Positions 7,795 to 17,463 of a stretch of DNA of 64,000 bases are shown here, in pieces (position 1 is the first letter of the stretch; each line of letters begins with the position of its first letter). A program made the position numbers and the translations under genes. The stretch spans positions 62,001-126,000 of the forward strand of contig CAVTTH010000001.1 of NCBI GenBank assembly GCA_963737545.1, in the 5' to 3' direction. The notes beneath the pieces were generated by a model. The model saw only the letters and a list, made by a program, of their open reading frames with translations, did no database searches and had not been told where the DNA came from. Origin of the DNA: CAVTTH01 sp963737545 (lineage in GTDB: Bacteria > Verrucomicrobiota > Verrucomicrobiia > Chthoniobacterales > UBA10450).

Positions 7795-9066
7795 ATGACC
7801 TTTTCCGCCAAAGAGCATTTCGCGCTTCAGCTCGATGCCGAAGATCCGCTCCGCCAGTTCCGGGAGAAATTTCATCTGCCGCTCGGAAAAGATGGAAAGC
7901 CGCTCATTTACTTTGCCGGGAATTCGCTCGGCCTGATGCCGAGAACGGCGAGAACAATCGTCGAACAGGAGTTGGATGACTGGGCCAAACTCGCAGTCGA
8001 TGCGCATCTCGGCGCTGCGACACCGTGGTACTCCTATCACGAGACGTTGCGTGAACCGACGGCGCGGCTCGTTGGCGCGCAGCCTAACGAAATCATCTGC
8101 ATGAACAGCCTGACGGTGAACATTCACCTGATGATGGCCACGTTTTATCGGCCGACGAAATCGCGCTTCAAGATCCTGATGGAAGACCCGGCTTTCCCTT
8201 CCGACACCTACGCAATCAAAACGCAGATCGTTCATCACGGATTGGATCCGAAGAAGGCGCTCATTTTGGCACGGCCACGCGAAGGCGATTTCACAGTTCG
8301 ACAGGATGACATCGAGGCTGTGCTCGAAAAACATAGCGACGAGATTGCGTTAGTGCTCTTCGCCGGTGTTAATTTCTTCACCGGTCAGTTGTTCGACATC
8401 GAGAGAATCACGGCGGCGGCGCAGGAGCGCGGCATCACGGTCGGAATCGATCTCGCGCACGCCGCCGGCAATGTCCCGCTGGCGCTGCACAATTGGAACG
8501 TCGATTTCGCCGTCTGGTGCTCATACAAATATCTCAACGCCGGTCCCGGTGCAGTGGCGGGCGCTTTCGTGCACGAGCGGCACGCGACGAACACGAAGTT
8601 GCCCCGGCTGGCTGGGTGGTTTGGAAACGACCCGAACACGCGCTTCCGAATGCAATTGGAACCGGAGTTCATTCCCGTTCCCTCCGCCGACGGCTGGCAA
8701 GTCAGCAACCCGCCGATTTTTTCGATGGCACCGCTGCGCGCGTCGCTTGCGATCTTCGATGAAGCCGGCGGAATGGAAGCGCTGCGCGCGAAATCGATCA
8801 AGCTCACCGGTTACCTTCAATTTTTGCTGGAGAATGCGGGATCGAGGAAGTTTACCGTGATCACGCCGCGCGAAATAGAAGGGCGCGGCTGTCAGTTATC
8901 GATTCTTGTCCACGAACGTCCGAAGGAATTGTTTGGCAAACTCGAAGCCGCCGGCGTGAAATGCGATTTCCGGGAGCCAAATGTAATTCGCGCTGCGCCG
9001 ACGCCGCTCTACAACACGTTCCACGAAGTCTGGCGCCTCGGGAAGATTCTGGCCGGGCACCAGTGA
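7795..9066 (+). CDS. kynU: Kynureninase
   Basis: PLP enzyme cleaving kynurenine or 3-hydroxykynurenine to anthranilate or 3-hydroxyanthranilate plus alanine. From the ATG at 7795 the protein is 423 aa, typical for the family. Diagnostic segments are YFAGNSLGLMPR near the start, NSLTVNIHLMMATFYRP, ILMEDPAFPSDTYA, the D-x-AHAAGN motif (GIDLAHAAGNVPL) and WCSYKYLNAGPG with the Schiff-base Lys. The alternative ATG at 7771 adds eight unconserved residues. It lies downstream of aminomuconate deaminase, and HAAO, KMO and ACMSD are elsewhere in the window, so the substrate is probably 3-hydroxykynurenine. Confidence 0.93.
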   Translation: MTFSAKEHFALQLDAEDPLRQFREKFHLPLGKDGKPLIYFAGNSLGLMPRTARTIVEQELDDWAKLAVDAHLGAATPWYSYHETLREPTARLVGAQPNEIICMNSLTVNIHLMMATFYRPTKSRFKILMEDPAFPSDTYAIKTQIVHHGLDPKKALILARPREGDFTVRQDDIEAVLEKHSDEIALVLFAGVNFFTGQLFDIERITAAAQERGITVGIDLAHAAGNVPLALHNWNVDFAVWCSYKYLNAGPGAVAGAFVHERHATNTKLPRLAGWFGNDPNTRFRMQLEPEFIPVPSADGWQVSNPPIFSMAPLRASLAIFDEAGGMEALRAKSIKLTGYLQFLLENAGSRKFTVITPREIEGRGCQLSILVHERPKELFGKLEAAGVKCDFREPNVIRAAPTPLYNTFHEVWRLGKILAGHQ

Positions 9067-9126
9067 CTAGCCATGAGCTTTGCTTGATTGCACACGACAG
9101 CCCTGGCGACCGATTACCTAACAAAT

Positions 9127-9543
9127 TCAGCCGAGCAATTCCTTCACGCACTTGATCAAGCCCGGAATCGGGAAAGGCTTTACGAGAAATTTGACCTCGT
9201 TTCTGGTGAAGAAATGCCGGACGTGGGGATCGGTCGCGAAGCCGGTAATGAAGATGAAGGAGTCGGCGAGGGACGGGCGCATTTCTCTGGCCTTGAGATA
9301 GAATTCATCGCCCCGCAGCTTGGGCATCTTCAAGTCGCAGATAATCGCGTCGTACTGGTGGGCTTTTACTTTGAGGAGGGCTTCTTCGCCATCGAAGGCA
9401 ACGTCGACGAGGAAATTGTCGTCTGCCAGAATCCACTGTAAGGCGGACGCGAGTTGCTTGTCGTCATCCACCACCAGGATGGCTTTGAGTTCAAACGTGC
9501 CGCCATGGCCCTCGGCGTCGTCCGGTCGCGGCTTGGATTTCAT
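9127..9543 (-). CDS. Single-domain response regulator
   Basis: 138 aa consisting of one receiver domain: acidic pair in ILVVDDD, phospho-acceptor Asp in IICDLKMPKLRG, Thr in IFITGFA and Lys in KFLVKPFPIPG. There is no output domain. It probably acts in a phosphorelay or by protein contact. It is convergent with kynU and no histidine kinase is adjacent; the hybrid kinase at 61 kb is unlinked. Confidence 0.85.
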   Translation of the reverse strand: MKSKPRPDDAEGHGGTFELKAILVVDDDKQLASALQWILADDNFLVDVAFDGEEALLKVKAHQYDAIICDLKMPKLRGDEFYLKAREMRPSLADSFIFITGFATDPHVRHFFTRNEVKFLVKPFPIPGLIKCVKELLG

Positions 9544-9683
9544 GTAGGCAAGTGGAAGGGCTAGCAGTCACGGTGCCAATCGCGATTTCCGCAAACGAAA
9601 TCTGGTCTGAGCCGGCGCCAGTCCCGCTGCGGCTCACCCGATCCGGCTCAACTAACCTTCAAATCGTCTCTGTATCAGCCGAG

Positions 9684-10157
9684 CTACCAGAGTCGCTTGT
9701 GCCGGTCTAGTTCTTTCCAGGCTGTTTCCGCAGTTTTTGTTTCGATGGATTGATAAGCCGGATCCGATTTTCGCTGCCGGTCACTGACACGAATGTGTTC
9801 GGCGCGCGCGGTATTGATAACTTCCCAATATTCCGATCCCGAGCTTCGCGCCACGATGAGTGGCTCGTGCCAGCCGATTTCATCTATGATCAAACCACCG
9901 TTCTCGTGTGGGATGATTAACGCAAATTGGTTGGGGCTGCCGGTCAATTTCAAGCGGTAACCGCCAGCTATCTCCCTCGACTCAGGACCGAAAAAGTTAG
10001 CCTCACAGGAGGAAAGACAAATCAAGACTGCGAGACATGTGATGACATGGGAAATTTCGAAGCAAATCCTTTCTCGACATTGCACGGAATGAAAATGCGC
10101 GGTCAGTATTGCCATCCAAGAATGCACACGCACCTCTGCGGTATTTGCTCTGTTCAT
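9684..10157 (-). CDS. Putative lipoprotein of unknown function
   Basis: Up to 157 aa. An internal hydrophobic stretch ending in a lipobox (VITCLAVLICLSSC) suggests a lipoprotein, which would mean that the true start is downstream of the ATG at 10157, perhaps at a non-ATG codon. The mature part contains a beta-rich segment (EIAGGYRLKLTGSPNQFALI) and a charged C-terminus. No family was recognised. It stands alone and diverges from the DoxX gene. Confidence 0.5.
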   Translation of the reverse strand: MNRANTAEVRVHSWMAILTAHFHSVQCRERICFEISHVITCLAVLICLSSCEANFFGPESREIAGGYRLKLTGSPNQFALIIPHENGGLIIDEIGWHEPLIVARSSGSEYWEVINTARAEHIRVSDRQRKSDPAYQSIETKTAETAWKELDRHKRLW

Positions 10158-10187
10158 TTGGGATAACGCTATTAATCACAAACTTCT

Positions 10188-10559
10188 ATGAAATACGCCA
10201 TCATCATCGTCCGAGTTTTGCTCGGCCTCATGTTCGCCGTCTTCGGGTCCAACGCCTTTCTGCATTTCATTCCGATGCCGCCAATGGAAGGTCAGGCCGG
10301 CGCGTTCATCGGTGCGCTCATAAGCAGCGGCTACATTTACGCCATCGCCGCGCTTCAGGTCGTCGGCGGTTTAATTCTTCTCGCTGGGCGCTTCGTTCCG
10401 CTCGGCCTTGCTCTGCTCGGCCCGGTCATCGTGAACATCGTGCTCTATCACATCTTTCTCGATCGAAGCGGGCTCGGGATGGCTGTCTGCATCTCCATCT
10501 TCACACTTTTCCTTATCTGGGCCTACCGCGATCGCTTCGCGGCTTTGTTGAGAGTGTAA
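10188..10559 (+). CDS. DoxX-like integral membrane protein
   Basis: 123 aa with four membrane helices: IIIVRVLLGLMFAVFG, GAFIGALISSGYIYAIAALQ, VPLGLALLGPVIVNIV and AVCISIFTLFLIWAY. The order and the FxxxG of the first helix fit the small DoxX/YphA class, whose members include quinol-linked and unknown-function proteins. Nothing adjacent indicates a substrate. Confidence 0.7.
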   Translation: MKYAIIIVRVLLGLMFAVFGSNAFLHFIPMPPMEGQAGAFIGALISSGYIYAIAALQVVGGLILLAGRFVPLGLALLGPVIVNIVLYHIFLDRSGLGMAVCISIFTLFLIWAYRDRFAALLRV

Positions 10560-10725
10560 GTTGCCCATTTTTTCGCAAGAGTGACTCAATGCTGCGATGA
10601 AGTTTTTGCGGGCCGTGGCTTTGACTTGCTTATCGAATGATATGATTCGACATGGCGTGCAGCCGGGTAAGTGGTAATCTTGCCCGATCATTTTCCCGAG
10701 ATAATTTTGTGGAACCCAAACCGAT

Positions 10726-12567
10726 ATGGAACGCCGTCTGACCGCCATCCTCGCCGCCGACGTAGTCGGATTTAGCCGGTTGATGGGCGCGAATGAGACT
10801 GGCACGCTCGCTGCGCTGAACGCACATCGGACCGACTTCGTCGACGGTAGGATCGCCGAGCATCAGGGGCGCATCGTCAAGCTGACGGGCGACGGGATGC
10901 TGGTGGAGTTTCCGAGCGTGGTGAATGCGGTAGCCTGCGCAGCCGCGGTTCAGCGCGGGATGCGCGATCGGAACGCTGACGTTCCACAAGAGCGCCGGAT
11001 CGAGTTCCGGATTGGGATCAATCTTGGCGATGTGATTGTGGAAGGCGAAGATATCTTTGGCGACGGGGTCAACGTCGCGGCGCGGTTGGAGAGCATCGCA
11101 CAGCCCGGCGGGGTCACGATCTCGGGTTCCGTGCGCGATCACGTGGGCAACCGTCTCGATCTCGAGTTCGAGGACCTGGGCGAGCAGACGCTGAAGAACA
11201 TCGAGAAACCGGTTCGCGCTTACAGTGTCTCTCTGGGTAGCCCAGAGATCCCGTTAGCGGCGGAAAAAAAGCTCGAGGAGGAAAAGCCGTCGATTGCCGT
11301 TCTCCCGTTCAACAACATGAGCGGCGATCCCGAGCAGGAATATTTCAGCGATGGCATCACCGAGGATATCATCACTGATCTGTCGAAGGTGTCCGGGCTT
11401 TTCGTCGTCGCCCGCAACACGGTGTTTACCTATAAAGGGAAACCAGTAAAGGTGCAGCAGGTAGGCCAGGAGCTTTGCGTCGCCTTTGTGCTGGAAGGAA
11501 GCGTGCGAAAGGCTGGATCTCGAGTGCGCGTCACGGGCCAGCTCATCAACTGCAAGGACGGCGGACATGTTTGGGCCGATCGTTACGATCGCGAACTGAC
11601 TGATATTTTCGCCATCCAGGACGAAATTACCCACGCAATCGTGGAGCAATTGAAGGTCAAGCTGCTGCCGCAGGAGAAAAAATCGATAGGGCGGACCCCA
11701 ACGGAAAGCGTCGAGGCTTATACTTATTATCTGAGAGGTCGGCAATTTCTGCACCGGCACTCGAAGTCTTATTATCAATTGGCGCGGCGAATGTTCGCCA
11801 AGGCCGTGGAATTGGATCCCCTCTATGCGCGCGCCTACGCCGGCATTGCCGACTGCGATTCTTTTCTCTTTCTCCACTACTTTGTGGACGTTGCACTCGA
11901 CAGCATCCTGGCCACCAGCGCGAAGGCAATGGCTCTGGAGGATGGGCTCGCTGAAGCGCACGCCTCCCGCGGGCTCGCGCTCTCGCTCGGGCAACGATAC
12001 GACGAGGCGATGGCGGAATTTGAACAGGCCATCGTGCTCGATCCGAATTCATTCGAAGGTCATTACTTCTATGCCCGTGCTTGTTTCGCCCAGGGTCAGC
12101 TCGAGCAGGCGGCAGCGCTTTTCGAGCGCGCTGCGGAAACAAAGCCGGATGACTATCAGAGTCTGGTCCTGCTGATTCAGATATATCGCTCGCTGGGCCG
12201 TGATCGGGATAAACAGAGTGCCGCACGGAGAGGGCTCGATCGAGCGGAGCGTGAGCTTGCCCTCTATCCTGAGAATTCGAGGGCGGCTTACCTCGGCGCC
12301 AATGCTCTCCTCGAGATTGGGGAAACGGACCGTGCCAGGGAATGGCTATCGAGGGCGTTGGCGGTCGACCCTGACGATATTCTCACCCAATATAATGTCG
12401 CCTGCGCCTACACCAAGCTGGGTGACATCGAGCCGGCCTTCGATTTGTTGGAACGCATCCTTCCACGCGCGAATCACGAGACGAAAGCGTGGGTCAAGCA
12501 GGACTCCAGTCTCGACGCCCTTCGGAGCCATCCCAGGTATCAGAAGGTATTGGAATTGGTCGCCTAA
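10726..12567 (+). CDS. Class III adenylate/guanylate cyclase fused to TolB-like and TPR domains
   Basis: 613 aa. Residues ~1-170 form a class III cyclase catalytic domain: metal-binding Asp in ILAADVVGFSRLM, GDGMLVEF with the second Asp, RIGINLGDV, and FGDGVNVAARLE with the transition-state Asn/Arg. Residues ~185-320 form the TolB/FlgO-like N-terminal domain (IAVLPFNNMSGDPEQEYFSD, GSVRKAG, VWADRYDRELTDIF). The rest is a TPR array (ARAYAGIAD, EAHASRGLALSLGQRYDEA). There is no membrane segment, so it is cytoplasmic. Proteins of this architecture are abundant in rhizobia and soil bacteria; the signal sensed is unknown. The paralogue at 14734 keeps the TolB/TPR part but has no cyclase. Confidence 0.85.
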   Translation: MERRLTAILAADVVGFSRLMGANETGTLAALNAHRTDFVDGRIAEHQGRIVKLTGDGMLVEFPSVVNAVACAAAVQRGMRDRNADVPQERRIEFRIGINLGDVIVEGEDIFGDGVNVAARLESIAQPGGVTISGSVRDHVGNRLDLEFEDLGEQTLKNIEKPVRAYSVSLGSPEIPLAAEKKLEEEKPSIAVLPFNNMSGDPEQEYFSDGITEDIITDLSKVSGLFVVARNTVFTYKGKPVKVQQVGQELCVAFVLEGSVRKAGSRVRVTGQLINCKDGGHVWADRYDRELTDIFAIQDEITHAIVEQLKVKLLPQEKKSIGRTPTESVEAYTYYLRGRQFLHRHSKSYYQLARRMFAKAVELDPLYARAYAGIADCDSFLFLHYFVDVALDSILATSAKAMALEDGLAEAHASRGLALSLGQRYDEAMAEFEQAIVLDPNSFEGHYFYARACFAQGQLEQAAALFERAAETKPDDYQSLVLLIQIYRSLGRDRDKQSAARRGLDRAERELALYPENSRAAYLGANALLEIGETDRAREWLSRALAVDPDDILTQYNVACAYTKLGDIEPAFDLLERILPRANHETKAWVKQDSSLDALRSHPRYQKVLELVA

Positions 12568-12584
12568 GCGTTCAATTTCAGTTT

Positions 12585-13260
12585 CTACTGGGCCAGCACA
12601 TCGGTCGGCAAGCCACGCTCAATGAGACGGCCATTCTCGAGCACGAGGACTTCGCCGCAAAGTTCGGTTAGTTCGCCGGCATCGTGCGTGACGTAAATCA
12701 GCGGAATCTGAAATTCGTCGCGAATGCGCAGCAAGAATGGAATGAGCCGTTTCTTCAATCGTGAATCGAGACTGCTCATCGGCTCATCCAACAAGAGCAG
12801 GCGGGGCGCGGAAAGGATGGCGCGCGCAAACGCGACGCGCTGTTGCTCGCCGCCGGAGAGGGTTGTGACATTCCGCTCGAGCAGCGGCGTGATCTCCATC
12901 ACTTCCGTGACGTGTCCGAGCGCGAATAACTCGTTCTCGGCAACCGGCGGCCGATAACCGTAGACGAGATTGTGCATGGACGTTGAGGTGAGGAAAAAGC
13001 GCGAGGTCCTGGGGAACATAACCGATCCGGCGGAGGCGCGGGGGAAGATTTAACGGCGCTGCCGCATCAAAGAGGATCGTCTCATCCAATTGCACCCTTC
13101 CGTCGGCTGGCCGGCGCAGGCCGGCAATCAGATCAAGGAGTGAAGTCTTTCCGGCACCGGATGGACCGAAAACGCCGGCGATCGGTTGATCGAAAGTAGT
13201 GTCGATCTCCAGAGTGAAGCCGGCCAGCGGGAGCCGAATGTGGTGAAGTCTCAGACTCAT
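12585..13260 (-). CDS. modC: Molybdate ABC transporter ATP-binding protein, frameshifted, no TOBE domain
   Basis: The first half from the ATG at 13260 has Walker A (GPSGAGKTSLLDLIAGL) and the Q-loop (GYVPQDLALFPHLNV). Near 12980 the frame changes and the second half continues with the ABC signature LSGGEQQRVAFARAI, Walker B LLLLDEPMSSLD and the H-loop VTHD. About 225 aa after repair, shorter than classical ModC (~350 aa), so the C-terminal molybdate-binding TOBE domain is absent. It overlaps modB by 4 bp at its start. With modB and modA it would energise molybdate or tungstate import. Confidence 0.8.
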
Positions 13261-13928
13261 CGAGGACGTTTAGATGTCGAGATTATCTGGCCACACAAAA
13301 CAGTGATGAAGACGACGGCAATCGAAACGAAAAGAAGAGGCAATGCCGCCGCGTCCTGACCAAGCTGCACCTTCTGATAGATGGAGAGGGAAATCGTCAT
13401 CGTCTTGCGCGGAATCATGCCGGCGACGACAGCAGTGGCGCCAAACTCTCCCATTGCGCGGGCGAACGCGAGCACTGCTCCAGCGACAACGCCGCGCATG
13501 GCGAGCGGCAGACTGATCGTCCCAAACACGCGCCATTCGCTCGCGCCAAGAGTCCGCGCGATATCCTCGAAGCGCGGATTCACTTCTTGAAAGGCACTCT
13601 GCGCCATACGCACCAGCAGCGGGAATGACATCACCGCACACGCGAGCACCACCGCGCGCCACGTAAACACGATCTCCAGGCCGAGATCGCGTTGCAGTGC
13701 GCTACCGATCGGGCCGCGCCGTCCAAAAAGCATGAGAAGAAGAAGCCCGGTCGCCACCGGTGGCACAAACAACGGCAGCATCACAGCGGTCTCCACTATT
13801 GCCTTCCCTCGCCAATCACGGCGAGCGATCAACCAGGCGATCGCGACCCCGAACGGCAGGATCAATAACGTGCTAAGTGCGGAAACTCTGATTGTAAAGA
13901 AAACGATCTGCCATGCTTCGGCCGTCAT
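13257..13928 (-). CDS. modB: Molybdate ABC transporter permease
   Basis: 223 aa with five to six membrane helices and the permease EAA loop that contacts ModC (ARTLGASEWRVFGTISLPLA), followed by ARAMGEFGATAVVAGMIP, characteristic of ModB/CysT-type permeases. It lies 9 bp downstream of modA and overlaps modC by 4 bp in an ABC operon on the minus strand. Confidence 0.9.
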   Translation of the reverse strand: MTAEAWQIVFFTIRVSALSTLLILPFGVAIAWLIARRDWRGKAIVETAVMLPLFVPPVATGLLLLMLFGRRGPIGSALQRDLGLEIVFTWRAVVLACAVMSFPLLVRMAQSAFQEVNPRFEDIARTLGASEWRVFGTISLPLAMRGVVAGAVLAFARAMGEFGATAVVAGMIPRKTMTISLSIYQKVQLGQDAAALPLLFVSIAVVFITVLCGQIISTSKRPR

Positions 13929-13937
13929 CTCGTTAGG

Positions 13938-14696
13938 CTATTTCTTTACGACAAAACCGAATTTCTCGAAAATCGATTGCGCCGCTGGACCGGCGAGATA
14001 TTCCTCAAATTTTTTGGCACGTTCAGGTTCCTTCGAAGATTTCAGGACTGCGATCGGGTATGAAATCCTGGGTCCTTCCACAGCTGAAATCTCCAAAGCA
14101 ATCTTCACTTTTTTAGAAATAAGCGAATCAGTCTTGTAGACGAACCCTGCGTCCACATTTTCCGATTCAACCGCGGCCAACGCCGCGCGAACGCTCTCCG
14201 TTGGCACAACTTTTTCCTTTAGCGCGCCCCATAGACCAACCTTCTGGAGGTATTCGCGCGCGTAAATGCCGGCGGGAACGGTTTCCGGCTCAGCCAGCGC
14301 AAGCTTTTTGCATCCTGGTTTCGTTAGGTCCGATGCTGACTTAGGCATTTCGATCGCGTCCGTAGCGACGACGATGACGAGGGAGTTGGAAAGCAAACTG
14401 CGCCGCGTGCCGGGTAGCAGCAGGCTCTTCTTCTCGAGCGCATCCATCTTTGCTTCGTCGGCCGAAAAGAAGAGATCAGCGGGCGCATCTTCTTCGATTT
14501 GCCGCGCCAGCATGCTCGACGCGCCGAAGTTGAACAGCAGTTTGTCTCCGCTCTCTTTTTCGTAAACGGCTCCTATCTCCTTCATCGCGTCAGTCAAACT
14601 GGCCGCCGCGTGTACGGTTAACTCCGCGGCCGAGATGCCGTTGGCGATGAGCAGGCCGAGAAAAACAGCGATGATTTTCATTCGAGGCTTGGTCAT
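13938..14696 (-). CDS. modA: Molybdate-binding periplasmic protein
   Basis: About 252 aa from the ATG at 14696 (ATG at 14681 also possible). The longer frame from 14786 would run into the neighbouring TPR gene and is rejected. It has a signal peptide (IIAVFLGLLIANGISAAE) and a binding-protein fold with the ModA signatures LTVHAAASLTDAM, NFGASSMLARQI, APADLFFSAD, and a GFVYKTD segment in the second lobe. It binds molybdate or tungstate for ModBC. No Moco-type riboswitch was recognised upstream. Confidence 0.9.
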   Translation of the reverse strand: MTKPRMKIIAVFLGLLIANGISAAELTVHAAASLTDAMKEIGAVYEKESGDKLLFNFGASSMLARQIEEDAPADLFFSADEAKMDALEKKSLLLPGTRRSLLSNSLVIVVATDAIEMPKSASDLTKPGCKKLALAEPETVPAGIYAREYLQKVGLWGALKEKVVPTESVRAALAAVESENVDAGFVYKTDSLISKKVKIALEISAVEGPRISYPIAVLKSSKEPERAKKFEEYLAGPAAQSIFEKFGFVVKK

Positions 14697-14733
14697 CAGA
14701 CAGTCTGTGGCAGTTAAAATTAGATCGGCCCCG

Positions 14734-16779
14734 CTACTTCTTGGAAACCAGCGAGGCAAGGAGTTGTGGGAAACGCGGGTGCGCACGCAATGGCTGCCAC
14801 GCCGGATCTGTTTTCAAGTAGCCATATGAAATGTAGCCCGGCAGACCAAGCAACTTCTGTAGTGTATCCAGAGCGCGCTCGTAATCACCGGTCCAGGTGT
14901 AAACCTGGGCGAGTCCCTGCAAAATGAGGGGGCCGTCGTAGGCATCCTTCGAAACCGGCATCAGTGAAACCGCTTTCTGCGCCTCCTGCAACGCCAGCTC
15001 CTTGTTGCCGAGATTTGCATCAATCTGCGCCAACACTGCCAATGTGCGCGGGTCGTTAGGCTTGGTCTTCAATCGGGATTCGATGATCGCTCGAACTGCC
15101 GTGAACGCCGCGATGGCCCTAATCTTGTCGCCTTCCGCGCGAGCGATCAGCGCTTCGTACCAGGCGCGCGGAAAGTAAAAGCTGAAGTCGACATCTTGAA
15201 ATTCGTCGCGTGGAGAGGCTGCCAGAATTCCGAGCGCCTCCTTGTAATTGTGGTCAATCAGCGCGATCAGAATTCGCATGGGCGTTTCCCCGCCACCTAC
15301 GTCGACTTCTGGAGCTGCAGCCAACGCCGCCCGCAGCGTTGTGGGATCACTCGTCTCCTCGAAATCGATCTGGGCCCGCCGGATTAAAGCGATCGACTGG
15401 CGCATTCCCGCCGCGATCGCCTGATCGTACGCCAGCTTAGCTTCCGGGAATCGACGCTCCAGGACAAACGTGTCGACGAGAAGGTTAACCGCATTCGGAT
15501 TACGCGGATCCAACTTCACCGCTGTGGCGAAATCGTTTTCCGCTTCCGCCCAATGACCCTGTCGCCGATTGATGTAGCCGGAGAGATTGAAGAACGACAC
15601 GCTGTTCGGCAAGCCCGGCCGTGCTATCGCCAGCTCCTCTTGCGCGCGCGCGTAGTCGCGGTGGCAACGAAACAAATGGTCGGCTTGAGCCAGATGCGCC
15701 TCCGCGGAATTGGGCCGCAATTGCAACGCGTTGGCGACAGCCGCTTCGGCCAGCCGGTCGCGCTCGAGTGTGGGATCAAGATCGAGGAAAAAAAGCAGAT
15801 CGTGCGCGCGGGCCGCATAACAATAAGCGAGGACAAACTTCGGGTCGCGACTGATCGCTTCATCGAGCAATTGAACCGCCTTACGCAATGACGCCTCGGT
15901 ATCTGGCGCTTCCAGATAGGTGTCGACGATCTCTTTGGCCTGCTGATACTGATTAAATGCCTCTAAATCTCGCGTGGGAGTTTCTTCAATTTCGGCTTTT
16001 TGCTGCGGCGAAAGTTTGGCTTGCAACTGGTTGACGATCGCCTGGGCCAGATCGCTTTGTAGCACAAACAAATCGGCCACATCCCGCTCATAGCTCTCGG
16101 CCCAGATTTGTGAATCGGTGCGGGCATCGATCAACTTCGCGTTCACTCGCACGCGGTTAGGGGCGCGCTGGACAGTCGCTTCGAGGACGTATGCGACCCC
16201 GAGTTGCCGGCCGATTTCACGCACGTTGCGGCCAGCTTCATTACGGTATTGCTGGACACTGGTATGGCTGATCACTTTCAAGTCGGAGACCTTGGCCAAA
16301 TTCGTCAGGACCTGGTCTTGCACACCATCGGCAAAGAAAGTGCCTGCGTTGTCCGGGCTTAGGTTTTGGAACGGTAAAACCGCAATGCTCTTTGCCGGAG
16401 AGGTAATAACACTTCCCAGATTCTCTCCGGGCGGATTTCGCCAGGGATGCCAGAAGTAAACCCCAAGTGCGGCAGCGGCGATGCACGTTCCGGCAATACC
16501 GAGCAACCACAGCTGTCTCTTGCTATAGACATGCAGGCCGTGTGCGTTGGGAGTTCGCTGAATGCCTTCAGCCGTGATGTCGTAAAGCCAGCCCAAGATG
16601 AGAGACAACGGGAAACCGATCGCGATGAGCACAATGAATATCTGCTGCGTCCACCCCGGCGCACCAAAGATGGGAAGAATAGTTCCACCGATCTGAATCA
16701 TCGCCGACGCAAAAATTCCATAGCCGAGAGCGACGCGGTAAACCCGGCGTCTCTTCAGCTCATCGAAAAAAGAACTCAT
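14734..16779 (-). CDS. Membrane-anchored TolB-like/TPR protein
   Basis: 681 aa from the ATG at 16779 (SSFFDELKRRRVYRVALGYG, the usual start of this family). The longer frame to 16953 has no conserved residues. Three hydrophobic segments follow (to residue ~125), then a TolB/FlgO-like domain (IAVLPFQNLSPDNAGTFFAD, QLGVAYVLEATVQRAPNRVR, IWAESYERDVADLFVLQSDL) and TPR repeats to the C-terminus. It is the cyclase-free counterpart of the protein at 10726. It is probably an inner-membrane scaffold; the process is unknown. Confidence 0.75.
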   Translation of the reverse strand: MSSFFDELKRRRVYRVALGYGIFASAMIQIGGTILPIFGAPGWTQQIFIVLIAIGFPLSLILGWLYDITAEGIQRTPNAHGLHVYSKRQLWLLGIAGTCIAAAALGVYFWHPWRNPPGENLGSVITSPAKSIAVLPFQNLSPDNAGTFFADGVQDQVLTNLAKVSDLKVISHTSVQQYRNEAGRNVREIGRQLGVAYVLEATVQRAPNRVRVNAKLIDARTDSQIWAESYERDVADLFVLQSDLAQAIVNQLQAKLSPQQKAEIEETPTRDLEAFNQYQQAKEIVDTYLEAPDTEASLRKAVQLLDEAISRDPKFVLAYCYAARAHDLLFFLDLDPTLERDRLAEAAVANALQLRPNSAEAHLAQADHLFRCHRDYARAQEELAIARPGLPNSVSFFNLSGYINRRQGHWAEAENDFATAVKLDPRNPNAVNLLVDTFVLERRFPEAKLAYDQAIAAGMRQSIALIRRAQIDFEETSDPTTLRAALAAAPEVDVGGGETPMRILIALIDHNYKEALGILAASPRDEFQDVDFSFYFPRAWYEALIARAEGDKIRAIAAFTAVRAIIESRLKTKPNDPRTLAVLAQIDANLGNKELALQEAQKAVSLMPVSKDAYDGPLILQGLAQVYTWTGDYERALDTLQKLLGLPGYISYGYLKTDPAWQPLRAHPRFPQLLASLVSKK

Positions 16780-16957
16780 TCGCGTGCCACGATACCGCGT
16801 GCGCTGGCCCTCGCTACTCAAACCGGCCAGCCATTTTCCGAACAACAATCCGGAACGTGGATCATGCACAATCAGGAGTCCCAAGCTGGGCCAACCTGCC
16901 TTTTGTTGGGCGCCACTTGCCGGCTGCCCGGCGAATCCGCAGGCACACCACACCGGG

Positions 16958-16979
16958 GATTTTTCCTGTAGGAAAAATC
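16958..16979. repeat. 22-bp inverted repeat, hairpin or operator
   Basis: GATTTTTCCT and AGGAAAAATC are perfect 10-bp arms separated by GT. It lies about 180 bp upstream of the TPR gene start on the minus strand. The 2-nt loop is too tight for a classical terminator, so a dimeric regulator site is as likely. No T-tract terminator structure follows. Confidence 0.4.
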
Positions 16980-17138
16980 AAAAAGGTAATCGACTGCGTC
17001 GCGGCGGGTAGAGTGAGGTCTTGGCGAAATCGCTCCTCGCTTAGAGCAATACGCGCGTAGCGGTCAATACGCCGCTGCTACGAGTTGGAACCTGCGGGCG
17101 GAAGCGGCTCGATACTCAAGCCGCCGATCCCGCCTTGA

Positions 17139-17378
17139 TTACTTATTTTTGGCCTGACAGGCTTTAAGGTCTTTCTCGCAGTTCGCCATACACTCGCTGA
17201 CTCGGGCCGCACAGTAATCGTCTCTGTTTCCATGGGTCTTGCAATTCCTCCCTAGAGTTTCGCATGACCCTTTACAGGCGTCATATTTTTCGGTGCACTT
17301 GTCGGCGGTGGTAGCCGCGAACACCATCATCAAACCACTGGAGAGCGCCAGGAGCGCGACACATGTTTTACGTTTCAT
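17139..17378 (-). CDS. Small secreted Cys-rich protein
   Basis: 79 aa from the ATG at 17378; a GTG two codons upstream at 17384 is possible. A signal peptide (ALLALSSGLMMVFAA) is followed by a mature domain of about 55 residues with eight cysteines at regular 3-residue or longer spacing (DKCTEKYDACKGSCETL, NCKTH, YCAARVSECMANC, ACQ). The pattern suggests a helical hairpin held by disulfides in the periplasm or outside. No family was recognised and neighbours are unrelated. Confidence 0.65.
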   Translation of the reverse strand: MKRKTCVALLALSSGLMMVFAATTADKCTEKYDACKGSCETLGRNCKTHGNRDDYCAARVSECMANCEKDLKACQAKNK

Positions 17379-17463
17379 ATTCACATCCTGTCAGATTTGT
17401 ACCGGGCTCGTCGAGCAAAACGATTAGCTATGCTCGCACTTCCAAGATCGACGTGATACGCGG

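Noticed and set aside
14697..14733. Possible molybdenum cofactor riboswitch upstream of modA
   Set aside because: The gap to the neighbouring gene is under 40 bp and carries no aptamer-like structure.
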